Notes under the pieces: model-generated | What the model was told of the DNA's origin: nothing | The model's database searches: none | Seen by the model: the letters and a program-made list of their open reading frames with translations, nothing else | NCBI GenBank assembly: GCA_964596165.1 | Contig: CAZQTW010000005.1 | Coordinates: 1-64,000, forward strand | Length of the DNA: 64,000 nucleotides | Source: CAYUQT01 sp964596165 | Lineage (GTDB): Bacteria; Planctomycetota; Phycisphaerae; UBA1845; JAFGLZ01 | Reading direction: 5' to 3' | Program-made: the position numbers and the translations under genes | Part shown: positions 8,552 through 17,322 of the stretch, piece after piece | How the letters are laid out: each line of letters opens with the position of its first letter | Numbering within the stretch: position 1 is the first letter of the stretch

Positions 8552-10447
8552 ATGCAGTCGATCATCCTGTTGGCTATCTCGGCGGCGACGCCTATCCGGA
8601 AACCCCGGTTCGACTCCAGGTATCCGATGACTGGCCACAAGCGTACAAGCCGGCATGGAAAATCCGTGGCAGCCTGCCCTGGTACAACTTCCTGAACAGT
8701 CCCACCACGTGGAATCGCGAGGATTTCAAGGCTTTCTTCGACCAGATGAGCAAGATGAAGATGAATTTCGTGGGCTTTCACACCTACGACTACGAACCTT
8801 TCGGCGCCTATCGCGACGAGACCGGCAAGCTGATCATGGGCGAGCCGCTCAAGACGACGCTCAACTACAACTGGGGCATGATGGGTCCGCTCAAGACCGA
8901 AGACTTCGGCTGGGGCACGGGCCGGTACTTCGATCGCGAGGTTTTCGGCTCGCGCGCAACGACGGACGCCAGGAGCGATGAGGACGCCGTTCTGCGGGCC
9001 GAGCGGGATCTCCGCGAGGGGCTGGCCTACGCGCGGTTGCGGGGCATGCATGTCTGCGTGGGATTCGAATTGGTGGGCGATCCCTACGATGCGGCCACTC
9101 AGAAGCGCTTTCGCATGCGATTCGCCGACATGCTGAGCGACTACCCGATGATCGACTACGTATGGGTCTGGCAGTCCGAAGGGCTCGGCGGCGGCGCGGA
9201 CGTCTTTGCCCCCGGAACCCCGGCCCGCGCGCGGATGGAGGACCTCCGGCCAACATTCGCCTATCTGAAGGAGGAGAAGCGGATCGGCGAGGCCGCGCGG
9301 ATGACTGATTACATCCTGCTGGCGTATGGCATCTTGAAGGCAGTTGGCCCCCGACAAGTCGCTGATCGTCTCGGGTTGGGGCGGCGATCAGTGGATGCGG
9401 TTCAGCGATTTCTACGTCGGGTTCGACAAGATCTTGCCCGCGGACGTCATCTTTGCCGCACTCGACAATATCGACCCCAGCGCATCGCAGCAGGTCAGCC
9501 ACGCTTACGGGGAGCTCTCATCCGAACGTCGGCGATGGCCGATCCCGTGGTTCGAGTCCGACGGCGGCGGATCGCGCCGCGATCAGTGGGGACCGCAGCC
9601 CAACGTCAAGCCCTTCACCTATCTCCTTCGCGACGCCGTCAAAAAAGGCTGCGAGGGTGTGCTCGGCATCCATTGGCGAACGCGAGGGGTCGAGGAGGTG
9701 GCCGCCTATCTGGCCCAGTTCGCCTGGGAACCCGACCTGAGCTACGAGGCCTTCTACGATCGCTTCGCCGAGAAATGCTTCGGCAAGAGGTACGGTAAGG
9801 AGATGGGAGCGATCCTCCGTAAACTCGAGTCCATGGGCTCGCGATGGTCCGGCACCTCCAGCCAGGTGGAGTGCGGCGGCTTCGAGTGGGCCAGCGACGG
9901 CAAGCGACCGGACCCCAGCAAGCTGGTCTGGCTGGACGAGATCGCCCAGCGACTCGCCTTCATGCGCAATGAAATCATCGGCGATGAACGGGCAGGATCG
10001 CATCGAGCTTCTCGCGCCTCGCTCGTTCATTTGGAGCGGCTCGAGCACCTGTTGAACACGATCCGTTGGCTGACGCGGTAGGACCGGGCCATCCGGCGAT
10101 TCTTACCGGACGGCCTTGTCGAGAAGGCCCTCCAGGAGGCGACTCGTGCTCGCGAGCAGAACCGCCCCGAAGAGGCCGTGAGGCACGCCTCGTGGGCGTG
10201 GGAGCTTGTCCGAACATCGGGCTTCGGCGATGCAATCGCCACCTATCCGAGCCTGCTGTCGAGCCGGAGCGAGTTCGGCGTGCTGGCCACGGTCAATGTC
10301 AAGGCCGTCGTATATCGCATGCCGTTGCGGATCGGACAGTATGCCGACATCGCCGGCGAGTTCCAGACGAAGGGTCTCATCGACGAGGTCCGAATCTACC
10401 TGCGACCATTGTCGACCGAGGAAATACGGAAGGAGGCCACCAACTGA
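8552..10447 (+). pseudogene. Decayed large glycoside hydrolase-like gene (alpha-glucuronidase-type N-domain and TIM barrel)
   Basis: Remnant of a large secreted carbohydrate-active protein of a planctomycete type related to alpha-glucuronidases; the family call is tentative. ATG 8552 begins a short signal-peptide-like frame (MQSIILLAIS). The family-like reading then continues in another frame with VSDDWPQAYKPAWKIRG, LPWYNFLNSPTTWN and MNFVGFHTYDYEPFG. At 9348-9352 a run of five Cs shifts the frame; removing one C would join LKAVG to PDKSLIVSGWGGDQWM. A TAG at 10079-10081 then stops the frame, yet the same frame continues as DRAIRRFLPDGLVEKAL to 10447. That tail ends in a LamG-like motif (GLIDEVRIYLRPLSTEEI), suggesting an internal deletion. 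So it shows at least a missing N-domain, one frameshift and one stop. Assembly errors could explain the single-base changes but not easily all of them. Confidence 0.75.
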
Positions 10448-10695
10448 ACCGGTTCTTTGTTTCCGCCGCCTGACGATCTGCCGAAGAATCAGGTGCCTCA
10501 TGCCCATAGCGGGATCGGGCAAAGCCGGTTGCTCAGAGGCGAGGCTTTCGATCCTGTCGACGTGTTTCCGCCCGATGTCAACCACGTCGAAAGCGAAGGG
10601 CGTCATCGCGGGCGGATCTCGCGGATCGAGTCCGGTGTACAGGAAAGCCGTCATCCGTTACCCTCACGTGCGGACCTCCGGAGTCCTGCAGAGTC

Positions 10696-11673
10696 ATGCG
10701 AGGGCGTACGTACCGATTGCCGTTGACCGTATTGGCGGGGATTTCGTTATCGGTTGCGCTTTCGGCTTGTGGTCGCCAGGGACAGGAACCGAGTCGAGCG
10801 AACACGACCGCCTCGCCCTCGGCCGGCGCGACCGCCTCCGCCGCCGCCTCGTCCGCGTTCCGGCGGATCGTCTCCCTATCTCCCAATGTCACCGAAATCG
10901 TTTTTGCGCTCGGTCAAGGACACCGCGTTGTGGGTGTTAGCAGCTACTGCAACTGGCCGGCTGAGGCAAACCGCCTGCCTCGCTGCGGCGGTCCGATGGA
11001 TACCGATCTGGAGAGAATTCTCACGCTCCGTCCCGACTTCGTCATCATTCACGGGCAGCAGGACAACGTGATTCGCTTCTGCGAACAAAACAGGATCGTC
11101 TGCCATCGTATCGCACCGAACGACATGGCGCAACTCTATGAGGCCATTCTGAGCGTAGGAGAGAAACTGGGATGCCGGGATCAGTCCGAGCTTCTCGTGG
11201 CAAGGATGAAGGCGGACCTCGAACGGGTCCGCCTGGCCGTCAGGGGACGACCGCCTGTCAGAACCTATCTGTCGCTGTCGCGATCGCCCGACCATCTCAA
11301 GGGACTGATGACCACAAATAGTCGTGGATTCGTCTCAGAAATGCTCGAAGCGGCCGGCGGGGTGAACATTTTCGCCGATAGTGCGATGCGGTACCCAAGC
11401 ATCAACACGGGCGAAATCCTCCGCCGACAGCCGGAAGCCATCATCGAACTGGAGCCGGGAACGACCATTTCGCCGTCCCAGCGAACCCGCATGATCGCCC
11501 AATGGGCCGAATTGGGGCCGATTCCCGCCGTGGCGAACAATCGCATCCACTTTATTACCGATGACTACGTGATGATCCCGGGCCCGCGCGTACCGCTCCT
11601 GGCCAAGCGATTCGCCGAAATCCTGCATCCGGATCTTGCCGGTCAGCTCAACGCACCCTCGCGATCACGATGA
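10696..11673 (+). CDS. BtuF-like periplasmic substrate-binding lipoprotein
   Basis: A 325-residue lipoprotein with a signal peptide ending in LSAC (lipidated Cys25), then a low-complexity Ser/Thr/Ala linker. A helical-backbone binding-protein domain follows from about residue 54. RIVSLSPNVTEIVFALG, VGVSSYCNWPAEA and LRPDFVIIHG match the BtuF/FhuD/TroA-like class that delivers cobalamin, haem or iron chelates to an ABC importer. The permease and ATPase genes are not in the window, so this is an orphan binding protein. The ligand is uncertain; cobalamin is the best guess. The 3' end overlaps the convergent isomerase gene by nine bases. Confidence 0.8.
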   Translation: MRGRTYRLPLTVLAGISLSVALSACGRQGQEPSRANTTASPSAGATASAAASSAFRRIVSLSPNVTEIVFALGQGHRVVGVSSYCNWPAEANRLPRCGGPMDTDLERILTLRPDFVIIHGQQDNVIRFCEQNRIVCHRIAPNDMAQLYEAILSVGEKLGCRDQSELLVARMKADLERVRLAVRGRPPVRTYLSLSRSPDHLKGLMTTNSRGFVSEMLEAAGGVNIFADSAMRYPSINTGEILRRQPEAIIELEPGTTISPSQRTRMIAQWAELGPIPAVANNRIHFITDDYVMIPGPRVPLLAKRFAEILHPDLAGQLNAPSRSR

Positions 11674-12492
11674 TGTGCCCTGAGTCGACGTGGATGACCA
11701 GCCCGCTTCGGCCAGCCACCCCTTGAACCGTTGAACGTCGTGACGAACGGTTTCAATCAGGGACTCGATGCTCATATCGTACTCGCTGTGCAGTGAGATC
11801 GGGCCGTCGAACCCGACCGCCTTCAGATCACGGCAGACACCTACCCAATCCACCAAGCCTTCCCCTAGCGGGACGATCTTACGTTCCTTGCCGACGTACT
11901 TGACATCCTTGACGGCCACCATCTTCAGGTGGGGCCCGACGATTCTCACCGCCATTCCGAACGGCTCGCCGTTGATCTTCAGGTGCCCGGCGTCGAGGTA
12001 GGCGCCCATACGGGCCGGGTCCAAACCTTGAAGCAAGTGCATGAGGGCCGAAGCATTCACCCCGTAGAAGTCTCCGGAGTGCGTGTGATAGGCCGGAACC
12101 ACGCCGTGCTTGGCGCCCAGACGTGCAAAGGTCTCCAGGCGCTGCCGTATGAACGCGATCTTCTCCCAGTAGTTGTCGCCCGACTTCCAGAACCAATACC
12201 CGAGTTTGAGCAGCCGAACGCCGGCCTGACCGCACGCCGCGATGACCTTCTCGGCAACCGGGCTCTCGGGATCGACGAAGCCGGTCTCGGTGGTAACCAT
12301 GGGTACGGCCAGCCCCATGTCGGCCCAGATCTTGACGGCCTCCGGAAGGGCCTTGGTCACGTTTCCCGGGTTGACCGGATTACCCGGTCGGATCGCCAGG
12401 TCCAGGCCACCGAAGCCAAGGTCGACAGCCATTCGGCCGAGACGCTGAACATCCAAGCGGGAGAACATCTTGGTAAAGAGCACCAGCTTCAC
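11665..12492 (-). CDS. Sugar phosphate isomerase/epimerase family protein (TIM barrel)
   Basis: A 275-residue xylose-isomerase-like TIM barrel (AP endonuclease 2 superfamily) without a signal peptide, so cytoplasmic. Metal-binding-type residues are visible in VPAYHTHSGDFYG, GAYLDAGHLKING and GPISLHSEYDM. The substrate is not predictable; members act as sugar, inositol or ketose isomerases and epimerases. The start is GTG at 12492, supported by GAGGAG seven bases upstream. It is the promoter-distal gene of a minus-strand run behind the homoserine genes, but the 94-base gap leaves co-transcription open. Confidence 0.8.
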   Translation of the reverse strand: MKLVLFTKMFSRLDVQRLGRMAVDLGFGGLDLAIRPGNPVNPGNVTKALPEAVKIWADMGLAVPMVTTETGFVDPESPVAEKVIAACGQAGVRLLKLGYWFWKSGDNYWEKIAFIRQRLETFARLGAKHGVVPAYHTHSGDFYGVNASALMHLLQGLDPARMGAYLDAGHLKINGEPFGMAVRIVGPHLKMVAVKDVKYVGKERKIVPLGEGLVDWVGVCRDLKAVGFDGPISLHSEYDMSIESLIETVRHDVQRFKGWLAEAGWSSTSTQGTSS

Positions 12493-12586
12493 GGGCGTCT
12501 CCTCGTCTGGTTTTCCAAAGGACTGTGCGGTTCCGATCGCATGTTGCGTGAAACCCGGCGGTTTTGCAGGCCGCCGGCGACAAGAC

Positions 12587-13780
12587 TTAGGACACTTTCA
12601 GGAAGTACTCCATGAGTTCGTGCCCGCGGGGGGCGTGAAAATCGCTCGCCGCCGCGTTCGTCTCACCAAACGGACCCTGCCTCACACTGAAGATGTTCAC
12701 GCCGGCCAGGCAGAAAGGCGTCGGTTCGTCGGAATGCGTGCCCGTTGCCACAGGCGTCGGATGGTCCGGCGCGATCATGATTCGCCATTCCGATCCGTCG
12801 CGACGAAGCCTGTCGAGAACCGGCCCCACAATGTGCTTGTCAATCTTCTCAATCGCCTCGATCTTCGCCGCGACGTCGCGGCTGTGACCGGCCTCGTCGG
12901 GCGCCTCAACATGTACAATGACCATTTCGTGCTGATCCAACGCCGCCACCGCCGCATCGCCCTTGCCCGCGTAGTTGGTGTCGATGTATCCCGTGGCGCC
13001 CTCGACGGGAATGAGCTTCCACGCCATCAGATTGGCCAGCCCCCGGAAGATGTCGACCGCCCCGATGGCTGCGGCACGTATCCCGTAGACGTCGACAAAC
13101 CGCTTGATTCGCGGCCGTCCCCCCTGCCCCCAAAGCCAGATGTTGGTGGCCGGGTTTTCGCCCAAGTCGCGACGAATGCTGTTGACCTCGTGAGCGGCAA
13201 GGATTTCTTGAGCGCGCTGCATCAACTGCTTGAGCGTCTTGCTCCCACGGCCGCGCGGCAGGTGCCCGCCGACCTTCTCACCCGGGATGTCGTGCGGTTG
13301 CGTGCATTGAATCCTCCACCCCCCCGCATTCTTGATCACGCACAGATGTCGATACGAAATCCCGGCATGAAAGCGGACGGTGTCGTCGCCCAGTTGGTTG
13401 TTAAGTTCGGCAATGAGGCGTTCGGCCTCGCCCTGTCGGATGTGTCCCGCGGTGAAATCCTCCATTCGCCCATCGACGATCGTCACGAGATTGCAGCGGA
13501 AAACCAGGTCGTCATCGCCCAACCGAATCTTGCGGGCGGCCGCCTCGATCGGAGCGCGACCGGGATACCACTCCGCCGGGTCGTAGCCGATGACGCTTAG
13601 GGTAGCCACGCCGCTGTCGATCGGCAGCCCCTTTGGAATGGTCACCATCGTGCCCTGACGGCCGTTCATGGCCACCCAATCCATGTTCGGTTTCTTCGCC
13701 GCCTCCAGCGGCGTCTTACCGCCCAACGACTCCACCGGCGTGTCCGCCGCTCCATCCGGGAGTATCAACGCGTACTTCAT
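12587..13780 (-). CDS. Phosphoglycerate-mutase-family protein, probable homoserine kinase
   Basis: A 397-residue member of the archaeal-type cofactor-independent phosphoglycerate mutase family (alkaline phosphatase superfamily). LILPDGAADTPVESLGGKTP, the serine segment IDSGVATLSVIGYDP and the C-terminal DHPTPVATGTHSDEPTPF with LAGVNIF are diagnostic. A bacterial branch of this family has been proposed to be a homoserine kinase replacing ThrB where it neighbours threonine biosynthesis genes. Here it lies 50 bases downstream of homoserine dehydrogenase on the same strand, which supports that role over glycolysis. The start is ATG with AAGGACG eight bases upstream. A phosphoglycerate mutase function remains the alternative. 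Confidence 0.8.
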   Translation of the reverse strand: MKYALILPDGAADTPVESLGGKTPLEAAKKPNMDWVAMNGRQGTMVTIPKGLPIDSGVATLSVIGYDPAEWYPGRAPIEAAARKIRLGDDDLVFRCNLVTIVDGRMEDFTAGHIRQGEAERLIAELNNQLGDDTVRFHAGISYRHLCVIKNAGGWRIQCTQPHDIPGEKVGGHLPRGRGSKTLKQLMQRAQEILAAHEVNSIRRDLGENPATNIWLWGQGGRPRIKRFVDVYGIRAAAIGAVDIFRGLANLMAWKLIPVEGATGYIDTNYAGKGDAAVAALDQHEMVIVHVEAPDEAGHSRDVAAKIEAIEKIDKHIVGPVLDRLRRDGSEWRIMIAPDHPTPVATGTHSDEPTPFCLAGVNIFSVRQGPFGETNAAASDFHAPRGHELMEYFLKVS

Positions 13781-13830
13781 CGATGCGTCCTTGAATCGCC
13801 AGACCCCACGGCTCCGCGCCCCGCAAAGGC

Positions 13831-15153
13831 CTAGAACTCCTCATGCTCCTCGACCACACGAATGCACACCGGCTCCGTGACAACGACGTCCAACGAGCCA
13901 ACCTCATGAAGGGCCCGGCGAACATCCCCTTCACGAGCCCAATGGGTCGTGACGACGATCGGAACCGATTCACCGTCGCCTTGCCCCTTGGGCAACTCGT
14001 GCTGGACAACAGCCGAAAGACTGATCCCATGATCCCCGAACACGCGGGCGATTTTCGCAAAAACGCCCGGCCGATCCGCGACCATTATTCGAAAGTAGTA
14101 GCGTGTCTCAATATCCTCCATGGGCATGTATCCGGCGGCCGGACAGACGTCGCCCAGCAACCGCAATTGCTCGAACGTTCGTCGGGCGTTGCCGATTGCC
14201 ACATCCACGACGTCCGCCACAACCGCGCTGGCCGTCGGCATGCGACCGGCGCCTCGCCCATAGAAGAGGGTGTGACCCACGGCATGTCCGTAGATGCTCA
14301 CCGCGTTGAATGTCCCGTTCACGTTGGCCAGCGGATGGCGCCGGTGGATGAACGCCGGATGAACGCGAAGACTGACCGTGTTGTCCTTGCACCGCTGCCC
14401 GATCGCGAGCAGCTTGCAGACATATCCCAACTCCTCGCCGGCCCGCAAATCCGTCAAGTCCAACGCGTTGATGCCCTCGACCGCTATCCGGTCGTAGTCC
14501 ACTCCAACGCCGAAAGCCAGACCCGCCAGGATGGCGAGCTTGTGCGCTGAATCGGCGCCGCTGACATCGAGCGTCTCATCCGCCTCGGCGTAGCCGGCCG
14601 CCTTGGCCTCAGCCAGCGCCTGGGCGTAAGGCTTACCCTCCTTCACCATTTCCGTCAGGATATAATTACACGTGCCGTTGACGATCCCGTAGAGGGCGTC
14701 GATCCGATTGGCGATCAACCCTCGCCGAACGCTCTCAATCAGCGGAATACCGCCGCCGCAACTCGCCTCAAATGCAATGCAGCGACCGGACTTCCGAGCC
14801 GCCGAATAGAGCTCCTGCCCATGGTGTGCCAGCAGTGCCTTGTTGGCCGTTACGACGTCCTTCCCGGCCTGCAAACACCTGTGGACGATCTGGCGTGCGG
14901 TTGTCGTTCCGCCCACCAATTCGACGGCGATCTGCGTATTGGGATCAGACAGTAACCGATCCAGATTGTCAGTCATCATCCCATCGGGAATGCTCACACC
15001 CTGGCGCGGCCGCAAGTCCGTGTCTACTATGTGCCTGAGCTCGATCGGCGCGCATACCTTGGCCGACCAACAATCTCGTTGACTGAGCAGCAAGGCAGCT
15101 ACCCCCTGCCCAACCGTCCCGCACCCGATGAGTCCGACCCCAATCGCCGCCAT
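13831..15153 (-). CDS. hom: Homoserine dehydrogenase with C-terminal ACT domain
   Basis: A 440-residue enzyme reducing aspartate semialdehyde to homoserine for threonine and methionine synthesis. The NAD(P) motif VGLIGCGTVGQGV is at the start. GKDVVTANKALLA, CGGGIPLIESVR and GIVNGTCNYIL mark the catalytic domain. An ACT domain occupies roughly the last 90 residues (DRPGVFAKIARVFGDHGI), implying feedback control, most likely by threonine. I chose ATG 15153 rather than the in-frame ATG 15183, because AAGGA lies at a workable distance and the Rossmann motif begins at once. It is probably transcribed together with the downstream putative homoserine kinase. Confidence 0.95.
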   Translation of the reverse strand: MAAIGVGLIGCGTVGQGVAALLLSQRDCWSAKVCAPIELRHIVDTDLRPRQGVSIPDGMMTDNLDRLLSDPNTQIAVELVGGTTTARQIVHRCLQAGKDVVTANKALLAHHGQELYSAARKSGRCIAFEASCGGGIPLIESVRRGLIANRIDALYGIVNGTCNYILTEMVKEGKPYAQALAEAKAAGYAEADETLDVSGADSAHKLAILAGLAFGVGVDYDRIAVEGINALDLTDLRAGEELGYVCKLLAIGQRCKDNTVSLRVHPAFIHRRHPLANVNGTFNAVSIYGHAVGHTLFYGRGAGRMPTASAVVADVVDVAIGNARRTFEQLRLLGDVCPAAGYMPMEDIETRYYFRIMVADRPGVFAKIARVFGDHGISLSAVVQHELPKGQGDGESVPIVVTTHWAREGDVRRALHEVGSLDVVVTEPVCIRVVEEHEEF

Positions 15154-15315
15154 GACGTTTGATCCTTCCGGCTTCCTGAACATCGACTCGAAGCAACTAA
15201 TGTACGGCGTGCCGGCCCCTTAAGGCAAGCAGCGTCGGATACCCTAGCGCCTCGTGAACGGCAACAGGAGGACGACAGGCGGACCCATCCCTAATGAAGC
15301 CTGCGATCGACCACG

Positions 15316-15813
15316 TCAGTCTTCCGGCAGGTTTGCAATTCCAAATTGCTCGAGCCAGTAGTCCCGATTCTTCGGATTGAGCCCGTCGTACTTCTCGCGA
15401 GGCTCCGACGGATGGGCACGATCATATCGTTCGAGGTCATTGCTCACGGAGGTGATGAACGCGGCGGAGTCCAACGACTTCGCTCGACAGCGGCGCGCCG
15501 CCTGTCGAATCATGCGGTCACTACTGACCACGGTCGCGCATCGTGGCGTACCCAATGACTCAAGGATTTCAACAAGAATATCATCTGCGGTCTGAGAACC
15601 ACTGTAGCGGATTACCAGAGGGTCTTCGGCAACCGGCCCGTCGCCCGGGTTTGCCGGCCGGACCCCATCGAAGACAATGGTCACATCCCTGCTTGTCCGC
15701 CTTGCCCAACGGGCGAGCATCCGGCACAGCCATGCGCGATTGGCACGTTCGGCGGCCTCCCAATCGCCACGGGCCGCATGCAACAGGTTGTCGCCATCGA
15801 TCAAGACGTCCAT
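15316..15813 (-). CDS. NYN/YacP-type PIN-like RNA-binding protein
   Basis: A 165-residue protein beginning with LIDGDNLLHAARGDW, the NYN-domain opening in which the Asp residues would bind metal. VTIVFDGVRP, SQTADDILVEIL and VVSSDRMIRQAARR follow, as in YacP/DUF901 proteins. The family is thought to be ribonucleases acting on rRNA, tRNA or mRNA in the cytoplasm. The last 40 residues are polar and specific to this protein. It stands alone between hom and pyrC on the same strand. The start is the only reasonable ATG, as the motif begins at residue 3. Confidence 0.82.
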   Translation of the reverse strand: MDVLIDGDNLLHAARGDWEAAERANRAWLCRMLARWARRTSRDVTIVFDGVRPANPGDGPVAEDPLVIRYSGSQTADDILVEILESLGTPRCATVVSSDRMIRQAARRCRAKSLDSAAFITSVSNDLERYDRAHPSEPREKYDGLNPKNRDYWLEQFGIANLPED

Positions 15814-15897
15814 GACCGCGTGCCTATCATGGGGTGAACCCGGCCCCGTTACATCATGCCGATTGGCGGGGAAACGACGCGGAGGGTCTTTCGGCGC

Positions 15898-17238
15898 TCA
15901 ACCGTCTGCGGACGGGTCGACCTTCGCCAGCTCGCTGAGGGCATGCCGAATCCGACCGCCGACAATCGTGACCACCGCACGCCCGAGAACGTCCCACCCG
16001 TCAAACGGACAATTGCGCGAGCGCGAGGCGAAGCGGTCCGCCTTGAGGGTCCAACGGGCCTTGGGATCCACGACGGTTACATCCGCATCGGCCCCCATGG
16101 CGAGTGTACCCTTGGACAGGCCAAGGATTCGCGCGGGGTTCACCGTCATCCGCTCGATCAGTGCGGGCCAGTCCATCAACCCCGGTTCAATCAATGCCTT
16201 GACGTACACCGCCAAGGCCGATTCCAGGCCGATGACCCCGAAGGGGGCGTACAGAAACTCCAGTTCCTTCTCTTCGGCGCTGTGGGGGGCATGGTCGCTC
16301 GCGAGACAATCGATCGTCCCGTCACAAAGCCCTTTGAGACACGCTTCGACATCGGCGCGTGTCCTCAGCGGCGGGCTCATCTTGAAGTTCGGGTCGTAGT
16401 CGCAGCACGCCTCCTCCGTCAACGTCAGGTGATGCGGCGTTACCTCGGCCGTCACGCGGACGCCGCGCGCCTTGGCGGCGCGGATCAGATCCACGGCGGC
16501 GGCGGTCGACACATGGGCCACGTGATAACGGACGCCGGTGCTCTCGGCCAGCACCAGATCGCGCTGCAGCATGATCACTTCGGAGGCCGTGCCGATGCCG
16601 GGCAGCCCCAATCGCAGCGCCGTTGCGCCGCCGTTCATGACGCCGCCGGAGAGTGTTCGGTCCTCGCAATGTTGGATGAGAGCCCGATTGAACATGGCGG
16701 CATACTGCATGCCTCGCCGGCACACGCCCGCATCGGCCACGCCGTCCCCGTCGTCGCTGAAGGCGACCGCGCCGGCGCGAACCATCTGTCCCATCTCGGC
16801 CAATTCCTTCCCCTGCCGGCCTTTGGTGATGCAGCCGATCGGATAGACGTTGCAGAGTCCCGCCCTTGCCGCTTGTCGATAGACGAACTCGATGCTGGTT
16901 TCATTGTCCAAGGGCGGATGCGTATTCGGCATGTTGGCGACGGAGGTGAAACCTCCCCTGACAGCCGCGGCGGAGCCGGAAGCGATCGTTTCCTCCTCCT
17001 CGTGGCCCGGCTCGCGAAAATGGACGTGCATGTCGATCAGACCCGGACACACGATGAGCCCGGTCGCGTCAATGACGCGATCGACGGTCGTGTCGCCGAT
17101 GTGGCCGATCTGTTTGACCTTTTGTCCCTCAAGCAACAGGTCGGCCGCCTCGTCCAATCCCTGTGATGGGTCGATCAACCGGCCGTTTTTGATAAGAGTG
17201 GTGAGTGCTGCCATATCGTCTTTCGTCCACCCGCCCAT
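15898..17238 (-). CDS. pyrC: Dihydroorotase
   Basis: A 446-residue class I dihydroorotase that cyclises carbamoyl aspartate in pyrimidine synthesis. Zinc ligands are visible in GLIDMHVHFREPGHEEEE. ANMPNTHPPLDNET, CEDRTLSGG and CLASDHAPHSAEEKE are family blocks. It is third in pyrR-pyrB-pyrC on the minus strand, 84 bases after pyrB. ATG 17238 is used; an in-frame ATG at 17214 lies closer to the usual family start, and neither has a decisive ribosome binding site. In many bacteria a PyrC of this class associates with PyrB, which fits the adjacency. Confidence 0.93.
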   Translation of the reverse strand: MGGWTKDDMAALTTLIKNGRLIDPSQGLDEAADLLLEGQKVKQIGHIGDTTVDRVIDATGLIVCPGLIDMHVHFREPGHEEEETIASGSAAAVRGGFTSVANMPNTHPPLDNETSIEFVYRQAARAGLCNVYPIGCITKGRQGKELAEMGQMVRAGAVAFSDDGDGVADAGVCRRGMQYAAMFNRALIQHCEDRTLSGGVMNGGATALRLGLPGIGTASEVIMLQRDLVLAESTGVRYHVAHVSTAAAVDLIRAAKARGVRVTAEVTPHHLTLTEEACCDYDPNFKMSPPLRTRADVEACLKGLCDGTIDCLASDHAPHSAEEKELEFLYAPFGVIGLESALAVYVKALIEPGLMDWPALIERMTVNPARILGLSKGTLAMGADADVTVVDPKARWTLKADRFASRSRNCPFDGWDVLGRAVVTIVGGRIRHALSELAKVDPSADG

Positions 17239-17322
17239 CGATCGGGATCGGGGCAGGGATTTCAGGGAATTCCGTTCCGTTTTCCGGCGGTAGACGATCC
17301 GCCTCGGTCTTCAGCCCTTTCG

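Noticed and set aside
10103..10654. A 183-codon minus-strand open frame with fairly normal composition
   Set aside because: Half of it is antisense to the LamG-like tail of the decayed hydrolase, and it has no recognisable domain. The part at 10460-10654 could be an old remnant but cannot be supported.
12470..13600. A 376-codon plus-strand open frame opposite the homoserine-kinase candidate
   Set aside because: It is a shadow frame; the minus-strand protein has full family motifs.
15856..17166. A 436-codon plus-strand open frame opposite pyrC
   Set aside because: It mirrors the dihydroorotase gene; the sequence has no recognisable domain and unlikely composition.
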